A DNA stretch of 64,000 nt, from the NCBI GenBank assembly GCA_002794785.1, contig NBBA01000012.1, forward strand, positions 186,001 through 250,000, read 5' to 3'. Source of the DNA: Coniferiporia sulphurascens. Its lineage: Eukaryota > Basidiomycota > Agaricomycetes > Hymenochaetales > Hymenochaetaceae. The notes beneath the pieces are model-generated. The model saw only the letters and a program-made list of their open reading frames with translations. It ran no database searches and was not told the origin of the DNA. Below are positions 34,501-44,755 of the stretch, piece after piece; position 1 is the first letter of the stretch; every line of letters begins with the position of its first letter. Position numbers and translations under genes: made by a program.

Positions 34501-34540
34501 GGTTTGGGCACTGTGAATCGAGTTCAGTAGGTCCAGCAGT
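31517..34540 (-). pseudogene. LINE ORF2: RT, RNase H, Cys/His domain (L7, family B)
   Basis: The C-terminal 428 codons (32803 to 31517) are open: QVHIPRVQQIPAYTHPP linker, RNase H with VFTDGSRIGNASGSA, ATDTEIFSL, IFFLLDSLTAL and WCPGHEDIPGNEWAD, then HCRWHNHPPWPAQSTSHILG and the LLELSGTLPPFPSDL end at 31517-31519. All four RNase H acidic positions look present. The RT lies upstream: NKKDPFSPCSYRPITL (~33985), VDIQGFFNSVHP (~33755), GTPQGSLVSPILSTIFAG (~33570) and YIDDHLIACVG (~33480). Frames change near 33300 and 33780, and a TAG replaces a Trp codon near 32874. Family B differs from A by about a third of residues in RNase H. Confidence 0.85.
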
Positions 34541-34759
34541 TGGACGACCACCATGGTACTGCTGTCTTCAACGGAGACCGGATTGTGGTGAAGGGTGTGA
34601 GGGCATCTGTCATAGCTTCAAGGATGGCGCTGGCCTTCATGTCTAGAGAGTTAGCATCCGTTACTTGGATTCTGAATGCTGTTGTGAGTGCTGGGAATGC
34701 CAGCTCCGTCCAACTGTCCTTATCCTCATTGTCGAGTTTTCGAGTTGTTGGAGTGGGGC

Positions 34760-35334
34760 TTTTTTTTTTTTTTTTTTTTTAAATTTATTCCTGCAGTATT
34801 ACATAATTACAAGCTGCCCCCCTGGAGGGGGGGCCCTAACTACATAACAACAGAGGCACCTGTCATTGTGCATTGCACAAAACTGGGCAGGGGCTCTGCT
34901 CCCCAGAGGGTGCCGAAGTGTGGAGAGCCCCTATTTGGTTAGAGAAAACAGGAGAAGGAGGAATACATATCGCTACGAACTAACCAAACGGATGAGGGCA
35001 GGTAAAGTAGGAAGCTTAGAATTGAGAAAGGGATGGCGAGAGCGCTGGCCGAGACGTATTCATAGGAATTCAAAAGGCAGGCTTCAAGCAGGAGGAAAAG
35101 GAGGAGTCATACCTGATAGCTCCAAGAGGGCCGGGTCCGAGTCCTGGGTTCTGGGTCCAAGCATACAATGCATGTATTCCTGTAGGAGGTCCAGGTCCAT
35201 GTCTTCATCAGTGGGGTGGCTGTCTAGGTCCATCACGGCAAATGCTAGCCTGATGGCGCCTGTGGCACGGTCGGATAGGCGGTTTAGGTGCCCTGTTAGC
35301 TTAAGCCAACGGCACAAAACCGGGAGGCAGTGTC
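34760..35334 (-). mobile_element. L8: family-A LINE 3' end
   Basis: A 22-nt T run, G/C hairpin (near 34817-34832), 3' UTR and the last ~80 codons of ORF2 (stop at 35084-35086, LLELSGMTPPFPPA). It joins L9 in opposite orientation at about 35334. Its tail is flanked by the 16-mer shared with the 5' flank of L10, suggesting that L8 is the displaced 3' end of the insertion that begins at 36883. Confidence 0.84.
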
Positions 35335-36109
35335 TGGTGACCACCTTTGCAGAGAGACCAGCCTCCACCACACCCACCACATCGGCGATCATAGACCACC
35401 ATTCGGACGCGTTCACGAAGTATATGTGTGACCACTGCCTAGCCTGACCAGAGGACCGGCCCATATCCGACTGGTTCCAACTGACCCCTTCCAGAGTTAG
35501 GCCCAGATCGACGTTGCGCATCTCTATGGTGCCCTGCATGGACGTTTTATTCGGGCAGAACCCCCACCTGATATCCGAAGTGGCACTCCTAGCGGAAGTC
35601 CGCGAAAACCCCTCCCTCCACCACCTTGACTTCGTGGTGCCCCCACACTATACAACACTACCAGAAAAGCTCCCCCTATTGAAAGCATGCCCAGTCTCGT
35701 TCACCTTTGTCGATCCAGATGGCCAAATCCGGGCTCGCCTCCTCAAGAGGAACGGGTCTACCTATTTGGAACCTCCCTCCGCCTCTCAGTCCCACCGATT
35801 TGCCCAGGCCTCACCAAGTGTGAGCACTGCCAGGGCCTCGGACACAGAAAGAAAGGCTGCCAAGCCCAGGCTCGTTGCACCGAATGTGCTGGTCAGCATT
35901 TAATGGCCAATCATCGTAAGTCGTGCACGTATTGTGCAAATGACATGGTTGAAGGAGACACCTGCCCCCACCCCCGCCGCTGTGCTAACTGCCAGGGCGA
36001 CCATCCCGTCACCCTTCCCACCTGCCTGAAGAAGAAGCACTTCCACGCCATCGACTCTGCCCTCCAGGTAGAAGAGGAAACTGATGCCTTCATGGAAGAG
36101 GAACAATGA
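35335..36109 (+). pseudogene. LINE ORF1 C-terminal half (L9)
   Basis: It starts mid-gene at a VTTFAERPAS motif and includes STLRISMVPCMDVLFGQN, VSFTFVDPDGQIRARLLKR and the zinc cluster CEHCQGLGHRKKGC (CX2CX4HX4C, ~35820), CTECAGQHLMANHRKSC, then CANCQGDHPVTLPTC (~35985). It ends EEEQ at 36107-36109. A frame change occurs near 35750-35790 between the LLKR block and the cysteine cluster, and a TGA follows DHCLA near 35449. The N-terminal half is missing. Confidence 0.83.
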
Positions 36110-36882
36110 GTGCACAAATCCATGTACTCCAGTGGAACGCTGCCCGCTCACTTGCAGCGATTCATTCCCTAACCCCAACTCTTACTAATGACCCTTCCCC
36201 ACCTCATCTAATTATGATCCAGGAGCCGCTGTGGTATCAAATTGGACTCCAGCCCTCTCTCACCAACCCAAATGGGGACCCAGTCTACAATGTACTGACA
36301 ATCCCCAGCTTCATCCCAGTACTCCCACCAGCCACCCGACCCAGGGTAGTAACATACATTTCTAGAGCCCTCCCCCAGTCTTCATGGTCAGTCGTTGGCC
36401 CTGCCTCCAGCAGAACCGACGTCATGACCATGGAGATCCAAGGCAACCTCCTGGTCAGGGTGTGCAACTACTATGGTATGCTGCCCCCAGATCGGGCGGA
36501 AGCAAGACTAGGATACCCAGGTGAGACGTTCCTTTTCTCTCTCCCCTTGGCAATGGCCTCTACCCTCATGGTGGCAGGCAACTTCAACCGTTGCCACCAC
36601 TCATGGTCCAACCTCGCCTCTACCCAAGAGGAGAATCGCAGGGCCCAACCCCTGGACGACTTCTTCAGGGACAATGGCCTTGAACCAGCCCACCCACCAG
36701 ATTGTGACATGAGACCCCTACCAGGGCGTCAACGCTGCCCAATCGACATGGTATGGGCTCCTCCAACAATCAACCTGGAGTCCATCATGGACTCCTTCAC
36801 TAACACCGAGTCCCCGATGTCAGACCACCATATCCTTCGATGGTCAATACCCACAACATTACCCCACCCCACTCCAACAACT
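35335..36882 (+). mobile_element. L9: family-B LINE 5' half
   Basis: Plus-strand ORF1 from its middle to its stop, then the endonuclease part of ORF2. It stops at 36867-36882 (CCCCACTCCAACAACT), the point where L7 begins on the other strand, and L10 starts directly after. Confidence 0.84.
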
Positions 36883-36888
36883 TCTTGA
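36106..36888 (+). CDS. LINE ORF2 endonuclease domain, open (L9)
   Basis: 260 codons in one open frame starting at the ATGA overlap with ORF1. The motifs are VLQWNAARSLAAIHS, LIMIQEPLWYQ, YYGMLPPDR, VAGNFNRCHHSW, CPIDMVWAPP and SDHHILRWS. The usual GDFN reads GNFN, so an aspartate expected at the active site is asparagine. The stop is supplied by the abutting L10 leader. RT and RNase H are absent from this strand; the probable remainder is L7. Confidence 0.82.
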   Translation: MSAQIHVLQWNAARSLAAIHSLTPTLTNDPSPPHLIMIQEPLWYQIGLQPSLTNPNGDPVYNVLTIPSFIPVLPPATRPRVVTYISRALPQSSWSVVGPASSRTDVMTMEIQGNLLVRVCNYYGMLPPDRAEARLGYPGETFLFSLPLAMASTLMVAGNFNRCHHSWSNLASTQEENRRAQPLDDFFRDNGLEPAHPPDCDMRPLPGRQRCPIDMVWAPPTINLESIMDSFTNTESPMSDHHILRWSIPTTLPHPTPTTS

Positions 36889-36934
36889 CCAGTAACCACC
36901 ACCATCGACTAGTGCAGGCAGCTAAAACTCCCCC

Positions 36935-38955
36935 ATGTCGAACCCCGTGATTACCGGAATGCACTCCATCGTACTTGACCCGCCATCTCCTCATCCTCAT
37001 CGGCTAGCCTAGCCACCTCCAACCTGTCGGCTGAAGCCGTCGCCGCCACCATGCATGAGACAACCCCCACCTCATACTCTCAAAGCCCACTCGTAGCCCC
37101 AACCTCCTCCCCGGACGTCCTCGCACCCTCCCCCGCCATCAGCGACTCCCAATTGGTGTCAGCCTACGACTTCACTGCCCAAGCGCACATGGAATCAAGG
37201 CAAGCATCCTGAGCCGGCTCCCCAGCTGCCTCGGTAGGGTCGATTCATGGCTCCAATGAATTCGGTGAGATGACCCCAGGAATGGCGGTCGACCCCCATA
37301 CCCCCCCACAACAGGTGGGAGGCACAAGCCTTGGGCGGAAATGCTCCTCAGCCGCCATGTCACCTCTCACTCCGAGAGGACCCCCAGCCCAGCAGCATGA
37401 AAAATACACCTCAGGGTTCATGCACACCCTCTCCCGCACCCTGGATGACTTCGACAAGCAAACCAGGGACGCCACCACCGAGACAATAGACATCAAGGCC
37501 ATGCAGTTTGTGGGCGATCTCCTCTGGAACGTGCAACAGACGCTGGCCAATATTGCTCAAGAAAGGAAAGACCCCCAACACATCATCTACTGCAACGTGG
37601 TAATGGCCTACAACTTCGCAAGGGAGGGGATGGAAATCATCCTCCCGGAACCCTTCGCCCCAGCTCGCCCCCCCCAAAGGGCCCTGGCCACCACTGGGAC
37701 CCCTGGCACCGCCCCCATGACCCCCGAAATGAGGGCGCTGACTGATGCAGTCAAGCGCCTGACTACTGATGTGGCTTCTATTTCACATCAGATGGCCTCC
37801 ATTAGCTCTAGGCCCACCCAACGTCAACAGCAACAACAACAACAGCAACCTGCACCCCAGACCGCCATCAGTGCCACCCCCACCTCCTATGCTCAGGTGG
37901 CTGCATCAGCGGCCCCCCCGACAACCGCCAACCCTACCCCAGTGGCCCCAGCCGCTGGAGCGGTCATCAGCCCGGCACAGAAGAAGAAGAAGTGCACACG
38001 CAAGGTGCCCCCCCCACCCACAATGTATGCCAAGGACCCAACCTTGGTCCTCACCCCCACCATCAGCATCTGTGCCGAAAATCAGAAATCTGCAATGGCC
38101 CTCACTAAAGTGTCATGTGAGTTTTTCGCCTCCCTCCCCACCGCAGACTGTGTCCCAGTCCTTTCCTCTTCATTCAATGTGAAGGGAAACATCATGACCA
38201 CATTTGTGGCACACCCATCCTCGGCTAACCCGACCATGGAGACGATCATTGATTGCCACTCTGTGGCATATGCCTCCCATATGCGCTCAGAGTGCATCAC
38301 AGCAGGAATTACTATCCCGACTGCCTTCTCCCTAACCCCCTCCAGAGTCCACCCTCAGTCCGCACTCCGCATCTCCATGGTGCCATGCAAGGACTTCCTG
38401 TTCGGCCAAAACGGACACACCATCTCCAAGAAGGCCCTGTTGGCCGAAGTCCGGCACAACCCGGCACTCCTCAACCTCGACTTTGTAGTTGCCCCCAACT
38501 TCACTGCCACTGAAGACCACCTGCCAACCCTGGACAGGTGCCCCGTGGCCTTCTCCTTTGTCGACCCTGATGGTTCCATCTGCGAGCACCTCAAGAGGCC
38601 ACGTGTGTGGATGTTCGGGTCCGCCCTCCAGCTCTCGGTACCACCCATTTGCCCTACACTCACCCAATGTGAGCGTTGTCAGGGCCTCGGACACGGGACC
38701 AAGGGCTGCCGCGCCCAACCTTGTTGCGCTGACTGCGCGGGTGCCCACCTGACCCGCAACCATCGCAAATTGTGCGCCTACTGCGCCACCAACACAGTGC
38801 CAGAAGGCAACACATGCCCCCACCCTTGCCAATGCACCAACTGCAAAGGTGACCACCCCGCCACCCTGCCGACGTGCCCAAAGAAGAGGTGCTACCGCCA
38901 AATCATCGAGGCCCTCGACACTGACCCCACCGACGAACAGATGGAGGAACAATGA
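36935..38955 (+). pseudogene. LINE ORF1 (L10), mostly open
   Basis: The ATG at 36935 (MSNP) is followed by a two-base loss relative to L4 and a TGA at about 37210 where L4 has arginine. From 37213 on the frame is open to 38955 (more than 560 codons). Features: FMHTLSRTLDDFDKQTRD and LLWNVQQTLANIAQE (~37420-37560), eight-C run at 37668-37675, glutamine run (~37825-37850), KKKK (~37980), ALRISMVPCKDFLFGQN, then CERCQGLGHGTKGC (~38670), CADCAGAHLTRNHRKLC and CTNCKGDHPATLPTC (~38835). The best-preserved ORF1 of the window; it binds element RNA in related LINEs. Confidence 0.87.
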
Positions 38956-41900
38956 TAGAGACACTCTCTATCCTACAGTGGAACACCACCCGCTCACTAG
39001 CAGCGATTCATTCCCTAATCCTGGTCCTTACTACTGATCCCTCCCCCCCGCACCTAATTCTTATACAGGAACCCCCCTGGTACCAAATAGGGCTGCAACC
39101 CTCACTCACCGACCCAGCCGGCTCCCTGGTCTTTAACGTCCCAACCATACCAGGGTACACACCTGTTCTACCCCCCGAGGTTCGCCCCAGGGTAGTCACA
39201 TATGTCTCCTGAGTCCTCCCTCCCACCTCATGGTCAATCCTCGGTGCCGCATCTCATGGCACTGACATACTGACGGTTGAGGTCTGATCCCAACTCACCC
39301 TCCAGGTGTGCAACTACTACAGCATGCACCCCCCGGACTGTGAGAACGCCTCCCAGCAGTACCCAGGTGAGTCCTTCATATTCGCACTTTCCTCGGAACT
39401 GGCCACCACTCTACTTGTGGCGGGTGACTTCAACCGCTGTCACCACTCGTGGTCCGATTTCCCCATCCCACGGCGAGATGACTTGGGGGCTCAACCCCTT
39501 AATGACTTTTTTCATGGGCATGGCCTGGCGCCTGCCCACCTTCCTGACTCTGACTCACAGCCTGATGGCAATCATCATCAGTGCCCCATTGACATGATCT
39601 GGGTCCCACCCGCAGTCAACCCTGACTCTATTTTAGATTCGGCTACCTCCGACCCCTCCCCTTTGTCCAACCATGCCATCCTTAGGTGGTCACTGCCATT
39701 TCGGCCCCCACCTCCGGTTCTCAAAACCCGCTGGCTCCTCCCAGCCGACAAGGAGGAATGGACCGATATTGCCTTCCCCCTCCTCAAAGCAGCCTTCTGC
39801 CTACCAGGGCTCAACACCCACACCTTGGACATCAAAGCTAAGGCGGTCATCGACTCTATGGTCATCACCCTTCAGCCATTCACCTGCCTCTCAAAACCAT
39901 TGAAAACGGAAGTCCTGTGGTGGTCACCCCACTGCAAGACCCTCCTATCCGCTATCACGATGGCCACCACCCCCCTCCAGCATGCATCAGCGCAACGTGC
40001 CTTCAAAAGAGGCGTTAGGACAGCCAAACGGCAGTTCTATGCCGACCAGGCATTGGAAGCGGACACCTCCAACATCTGGAACTGGGCCAAATGCGGCCTC
40101 AGCAACCGACCAATTCCTATCCCCTCGCTCAAGAAGCGAGATGGCTCCTTCACACAGATGGATGGCAAGAAAGGTGAGCCCCCCATGAAACTTTCTTCAT
40201 GCCCCCCCACCCCAGGCAGCGGCCAACACCCCGCCACCACCTCCCACACCAGCTGCCCTGCCCATACTCCTTTCGGAGCTCACAGGGGCACTGTCCGACA
40301 CATCCAACTTGTCAGCTCTGGGCCTCTTGGGTATAGGTTATCACCCCCTGAAATGGGTGGTCGAGGCCTACCCTGATGAGATTCTATCACTTTTCAATGA
40401 CTGCCTGCACTTAGGGCACCACCCTGAGTGCTGGCAGGTGGCAAAGGTGGTGATTGTTAGCTCAACGGTTACGCGGTGATTGATGTCGGGCTTCCTGATC
40501 GTCAGTCTGATGGTACGACAATGGGCTTCCTAGATGTCGTAAGTCAAAGGTGATCGTCGTTGGGGCTTCCTGATTGACGATGTGGACGCGGTAGGGTTCT
40601 TATAGTGAGTCTGGTTACGATGAAGCGGCAGTGGTACGCTGGCGCACAGTAGACTGGTGGTAGCAGATAATGGCTTGTATGAACAAGAGCACAAGCTTAG
40701 GGCTTGTGCTACTGAAGTTACATGCTTATATGCTACTCTATGTGTTTGCTACTGTAGGGTCATGTATTAGTATGTTTACATGGCTATGGAAGGTCATGGA
40801 ACACCCAAGGAATGTCTTGGTAATACAATTGAAGGTATCAGTAAGCAAAGCACGTCATGATGGTGTATTAAGCATCATCATGGCGTCTTATGGTGCAAGG
40901 CGAATAAGGGTGAGTAAGCAGAGAAATGGGGAGTTGCGCTGACTGATGATGACGAAGAGGAAGTGAGTCAGCGCAGTAAGGAAAGTAAAGGAAAATTGTA
41001 ACAGTGATGCTATGGAAGCCTAACAAGAAGGATCCCTTCTCACTGCACTCATACCGGCCCATAACCCTCGAGGAGACCCTCGGGAAACTCCTCGAAAAGA
41101 TAATAGCTAACTGGCTCCAGTACCTCGCCAACACGTGGGACTGGCTGCCACCTAACCAATATGGGGGGCATCAGGGCCATTCAGTCTACAACGCTGCCCA
41201 ACACCTCCTACAGATTACGGAATGCGCCCACTCAGAGGGCCTCATTTGTTTGATCCTTGTGGTCGACAATTCAGGGCTTTTTCGACTTGGTGCACCCCCA
41301 ACTCCTCCACTGACAACTGTTAGACCTCAGTTGTGCGCCTGATTTGGCCAACTGGTGCCTGTCTTTCATGACGGACCAGCAGGTAGCTGTTGCTTTTGAT
41401 GGCACCACCCTCCCTACCGCCCCAAAACCTGACTTCGGCACCCCCCAAGGATCGCCGGTCTCCCCCATCCTGTCGACCATTTTTGCAAGCATGGTCCTCC
41501 GGCGCTTTCACCAAGCCGGAACTACTGCTCTTGCATATGTCAATGACCATCTACTAATCTGCGTAGGTCCCTCAGTGGCATCCAACTGCCGCGCTCTCGC
41601 CCGTGCCTACCAACAACTCAACAACCTTTTCGGCACCATCAGTCTCAACATCGAGGCAGCCAAAACGGAGTGTCTCCACTTCCACCCCCCCCGATGATGC
41701 ACCAGCTATGACGGCTGGGACACTGCTGGTGTACAGGTCGACCCCAACACCCTAATCCGCCCCTCAATCCCGCTCCGGTGGTTGGGGATATGGTGGGACC
41801 CAGGCCTCTCCTTCAAGCCCCATGTTGAGCACATGCACTCCAAGGGACTCTCCACCCTCGCCGCCCTCCGCATCCTGGGCAACACCCAACGTGGCATTTC

Positions 41901-43500
41901 AGCCCTCCTCCTCTGCCGCCTCTATACCTCCTGTGTCTGCTCCGTCCTCTCATGGGGAGCCCCAGTTTGGTACCACGGCTGCCGCCAAAAAACACTGGTA
42001 AACCGCCTCCAGACCATACAAAACACGGCCTGCCGGTGGATCCTGGGTGTCTTTAAAGGCGCCTCCCCCCATTCCACAAATTTTCTTTGCTCAGTTCCCC
42101 CTCTTTCTTTCTATTTCAAGTATATAAAGACCACCCATTCTCTGTGTCTTTGGCACACCCCCCACTCTATTGGCCATAAACTATTTAAAAGTGTAGCTAA
42201 TAGACCTTTTTCCCTTTCTCTGCAGGTCTGAGCCCCCCAGGTTCAACAAGTCCCTGCATACATGCATCCCCCATGGATGGACCCCCTGGCCTTTACCAAG
42301 GGCCGAGTCCACTTCACCACTCCTGCCACCCCGGTCAGCGCCAACACCCGAAAACAATTCATGCATGCCGCCTGAGCTCTAGGCTCCACCCCCCACATCC
42401 AAGTATTCACGGATGGCTCTTGCATTGATGACAAGTCAGGCTCTGCCATCTGCGCAATGCTAGGCCCCACCCGCCTCTGGTCACAACGACTGGAGTCCCC
42501 CACCTGCGCCACCGCCACAGATGCCAAGGAGTTCTCCCTCACCACGGCTCCGGGCTGGGTGGCGCACCGCCTCCCAGCACAACTGCATGTCGCATCAGAC
42601 ATCTTCTTTCTGTCTGATTCACTGACTGCCCTCCACCTTTTCCGCACATGGACCGCCGCTCCTGGCACCCACCTCCTACACATCTGGAAAGCGGGTGTGG
42701 AAACTCTGTTGGACTCATACCCCCAGCTCACTGTTCACTTTGTATGGTGTCCCGGCCACTCGGACATCCCGGAAATGAATGGGCTGACACGGAAGCGAAA
42801 CTGGCGGCTGAGCTCCCCCCATCCGACTTAAAGCCCTCCATCTCCGCACTAAAGGAAGTCGCCATCCGCACCCTCATGGACAGATGGACACTTTCACTAG
42901 CCCGCCCTCTCGCCTCAACCACCGATAAATACTTAGCGGTTCACAGCCTCCCGTCCCGACAACCCCGAAAGCTACTCATGCACTTGGTCGACCACCCCTG
43001 GAGTGAGCTGTCAGCAGTTGCTCAAGTCCTCTGCCATGCCGGTCCCTATGGGGCTACTGGTTGAGCTTCGACTCAACCTACCAGCGCTGGCATGGCCTGA
43101 TCTCGCACTGCAGGTGGCACAATCACCCCCCTGGCCTGCACAGTCGACCACCCATATCCTTGGCGGCTGTAGCACCTTCCACTCGTGGATACAATGCATA
43201 TGGCCACCTTGGGACCCTCTCCCAGTCCACCATTCCGAGTGGGCTGACGAACACCACCTCCCGGTTTTGCGCCATTGGCTTAAGCTAACAGGGCACCTAA
43301 ACCACCTATCCGACCGCACCGCAGGTGCCATCAGGCTAGCATTTGCCATGATGGACCTAGATGGCCACCCCACCGATGAAGACATGGACCTGGACCTCCT
43401 ACGGGAATACATGCATTGTATGCTCGGACCCAGAACCCAGGACTCGGACCCGGCCCTCTTGGAGCTATCAGGTATGACTCCTCCTTTTCCTCCTGCTTGA
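38952..43500 (+). pseudogene. LINE ORF2 (L10), broken by solo LTR
   Basis: ATG at 38952 in the ATGA overlap. Endonuclease: ILQWNTTRSLA, LILIQEPPW, VAGDFNRCHHSW (~39420), PIDMIWVPP, then SNHAILRWS (SDH changed to SNH). A solo LTR lies at 40455-41003 just before the RT. RT: NKKDPFSLHSYRPITLEE, GTPQGSPVSPILSTIF (~41440), YVNDHLLICVG (D to N at 41542-41544). RNase H: VFTDGSCIDDKSGSA (~42405), AKEFSL, IFFLSDSLTAL, WCPGHSDIP followed by a frame change (~42770). C-terminal HCRWHNHPP (~43105), stop 43498-43500. TGA codons replace CGA near 39210, 39287, 41695 and at 42229-42231. A frameshift destroys RT motif A near 41270. Confidence 0.86.
40455..41003 (+). mobile_element. Solo LTR, copy 3 (549 bp)
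   Basis: TGTTA...TAACA termini with an exact 5-bp duplication GTGAT (40450-40454 and 41004-41008). It has the same orientation as copy 1. It interrupts L10 ORF2 between the endonuclease and RT domains. Confidence 0.9.
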
Positions 43501-43815
43501 AGCCTGCCTTTTGAATTCCTATGAATACGTCTCGGCCGGCACTCTCGCCATCCCTTTCTCAATTCTAAGCTTCCTACTTTACCTGCCCTCGTCTGTTTGG
43601 TTAGTTCGTAGCAATATGTATTCCTCCTTCTCCTGTTTTCTCTAACCAAATAGGGGCTCTCCACACTTCAGCATCCTCTGGGGAGCAGAGCCCCCGCCCA
43701 GTTTTGTGCGATGCGCAATGACGGGTGCCTCCATTGTTATGTAGTTAGGGCCCCCCCTCCAGGGGGGCAGCTTGTAATTATGTAATACTGCAGGAATAAT
43801 TTAAAAAAAAAAAAA

Positions 43816-44002
43816 GACCCTCTCCCAGTCCACCACTCAGAGTGGGCTGACAAACACCGACTCCCAGTTTTGCACTGCTGGCTTAAGCTGACAGGGCACC
43901 TAGGCCGCCTCTCTGACCACACCACAGGCACCATCCGGCTGTCTTTCGCCGCAATGGACCTCAATGGCCACCCAACCAACGAACATATGGACCTGGACCT
44001 CC
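43816..44002 (+). mobile_element. L11: short LINE ORF2 C-terminal fragment
   Basis: It encodes the DPLPVHHSEWADKHRLPVL..LTGHL segment near the ORF2 C-terminus. It is bounded by the L10 tail and by the T run of L12. Confidence 0.8.
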
Positions 44003-44755
44003 TTTTTTTTTTTTTTTTTTTAAATTTATTATTCCTAATGAGCTACACAATACACCTGTGTCCCTGTAGGGGCCGCCTGTAAACTACCTAACTACTGAGG
44101 TGCCCATCATCACTCATCAAGCGAAACTGGGCGGGGTGCATGCTTCCCGGGGGAGGCCTAGTGAACTACTGCACCCTATTACAGGAAAAGGAGAGAGATA
44201 GAGGGAGGCATACATATCGCAACTAACATTAACCGAACCAAGTCAAAACGAGGTCAGGAAAAGACAGTCCCTTAGAAGAGGAAAGGAGTGGCTGCATGTG
44301 CCATAGAAGAAACCGATGGGGAATCCAAAGGGCAGTCAAGAGTCAGTGGGAAATGGTGGGAGCATACCTGAGAGCTCCAAAAGAGCTGGGTCCACGTCCT
44401 GTATCCTGGATCCGAGCAACCTATGCATGTAGCCCCGGAGGGTGTCCAAATCGAGGTTGTTGTTGGTGGGGAGTCCGTCTAGTTCCATCGCTGCAAAGGC
44501 AAGGCGAATCGTGCCGGCTGTGCAGTTGGACATTCGGCTGAGGTGGCCTGTGAGGCGTAGCCAGCGCCTTAGTACCAGGAGATGGTTTTCGTCCACCCAT
44601 TCCGAATGGTGGACAGGGAGGGGGTCACTTCTTGGCCATACATGTCTTATCCAGGGCTGGAATGTTTCACATCCACCTAGGACATGGGAGGTTAACTGTG
44701 CTGGCCAGGGTGGGTGGTTGTGCCACCTGCAATGGGAGATCAGGCCGTGTCTGTG
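44003..44755 (-). mobile_element. L12, part 1: family-B LINE 3' end
   Basis: T run (44003-44022), family-B 3' UTR with hairpin, and ORF2 C-terminus with stop at 44336-44338. It reads up to the HCRWHNHPP motif and ends at GGCCGTGTCTGTG (44743-44755), the TSD of L13. It continues at 46789. Confidence 0.87.

Larger units (their letters stand above)
31186..34758 (-). mobile_element. L7: family-B LINE 3' half
   Basis: It begins with a T run at 31186 and the family-B 3' UTR (GAGCTACACAGTACACC and a GC-rich hairpin at 31237-31256). It extends through ORF2 C-terminus, RNase H and RT to the endonuclease-RT linker. The break at its 5' side (34743-34758) carries the 16-mer that also ends L9, so L7 and L9 appear to be the two halves of one original copy. 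Confidence 0.86.
36883..43815 (+). mobile_element. L10: full-length family-A LINE with solo LTR inside
   Basis: Conserved leader (TCTTGACCAGTAACC at 36883), ORF1, ORF2, 3' UTR with G/C hairpin (near 43750-43766) and a 13-nt A tail ending at 43815. Removing the LTR and one TSD leaves about 6.4 kb. The 5' flank matches the flank of L8's tail rather than the sequence after 43815. Confidence 0.88.
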
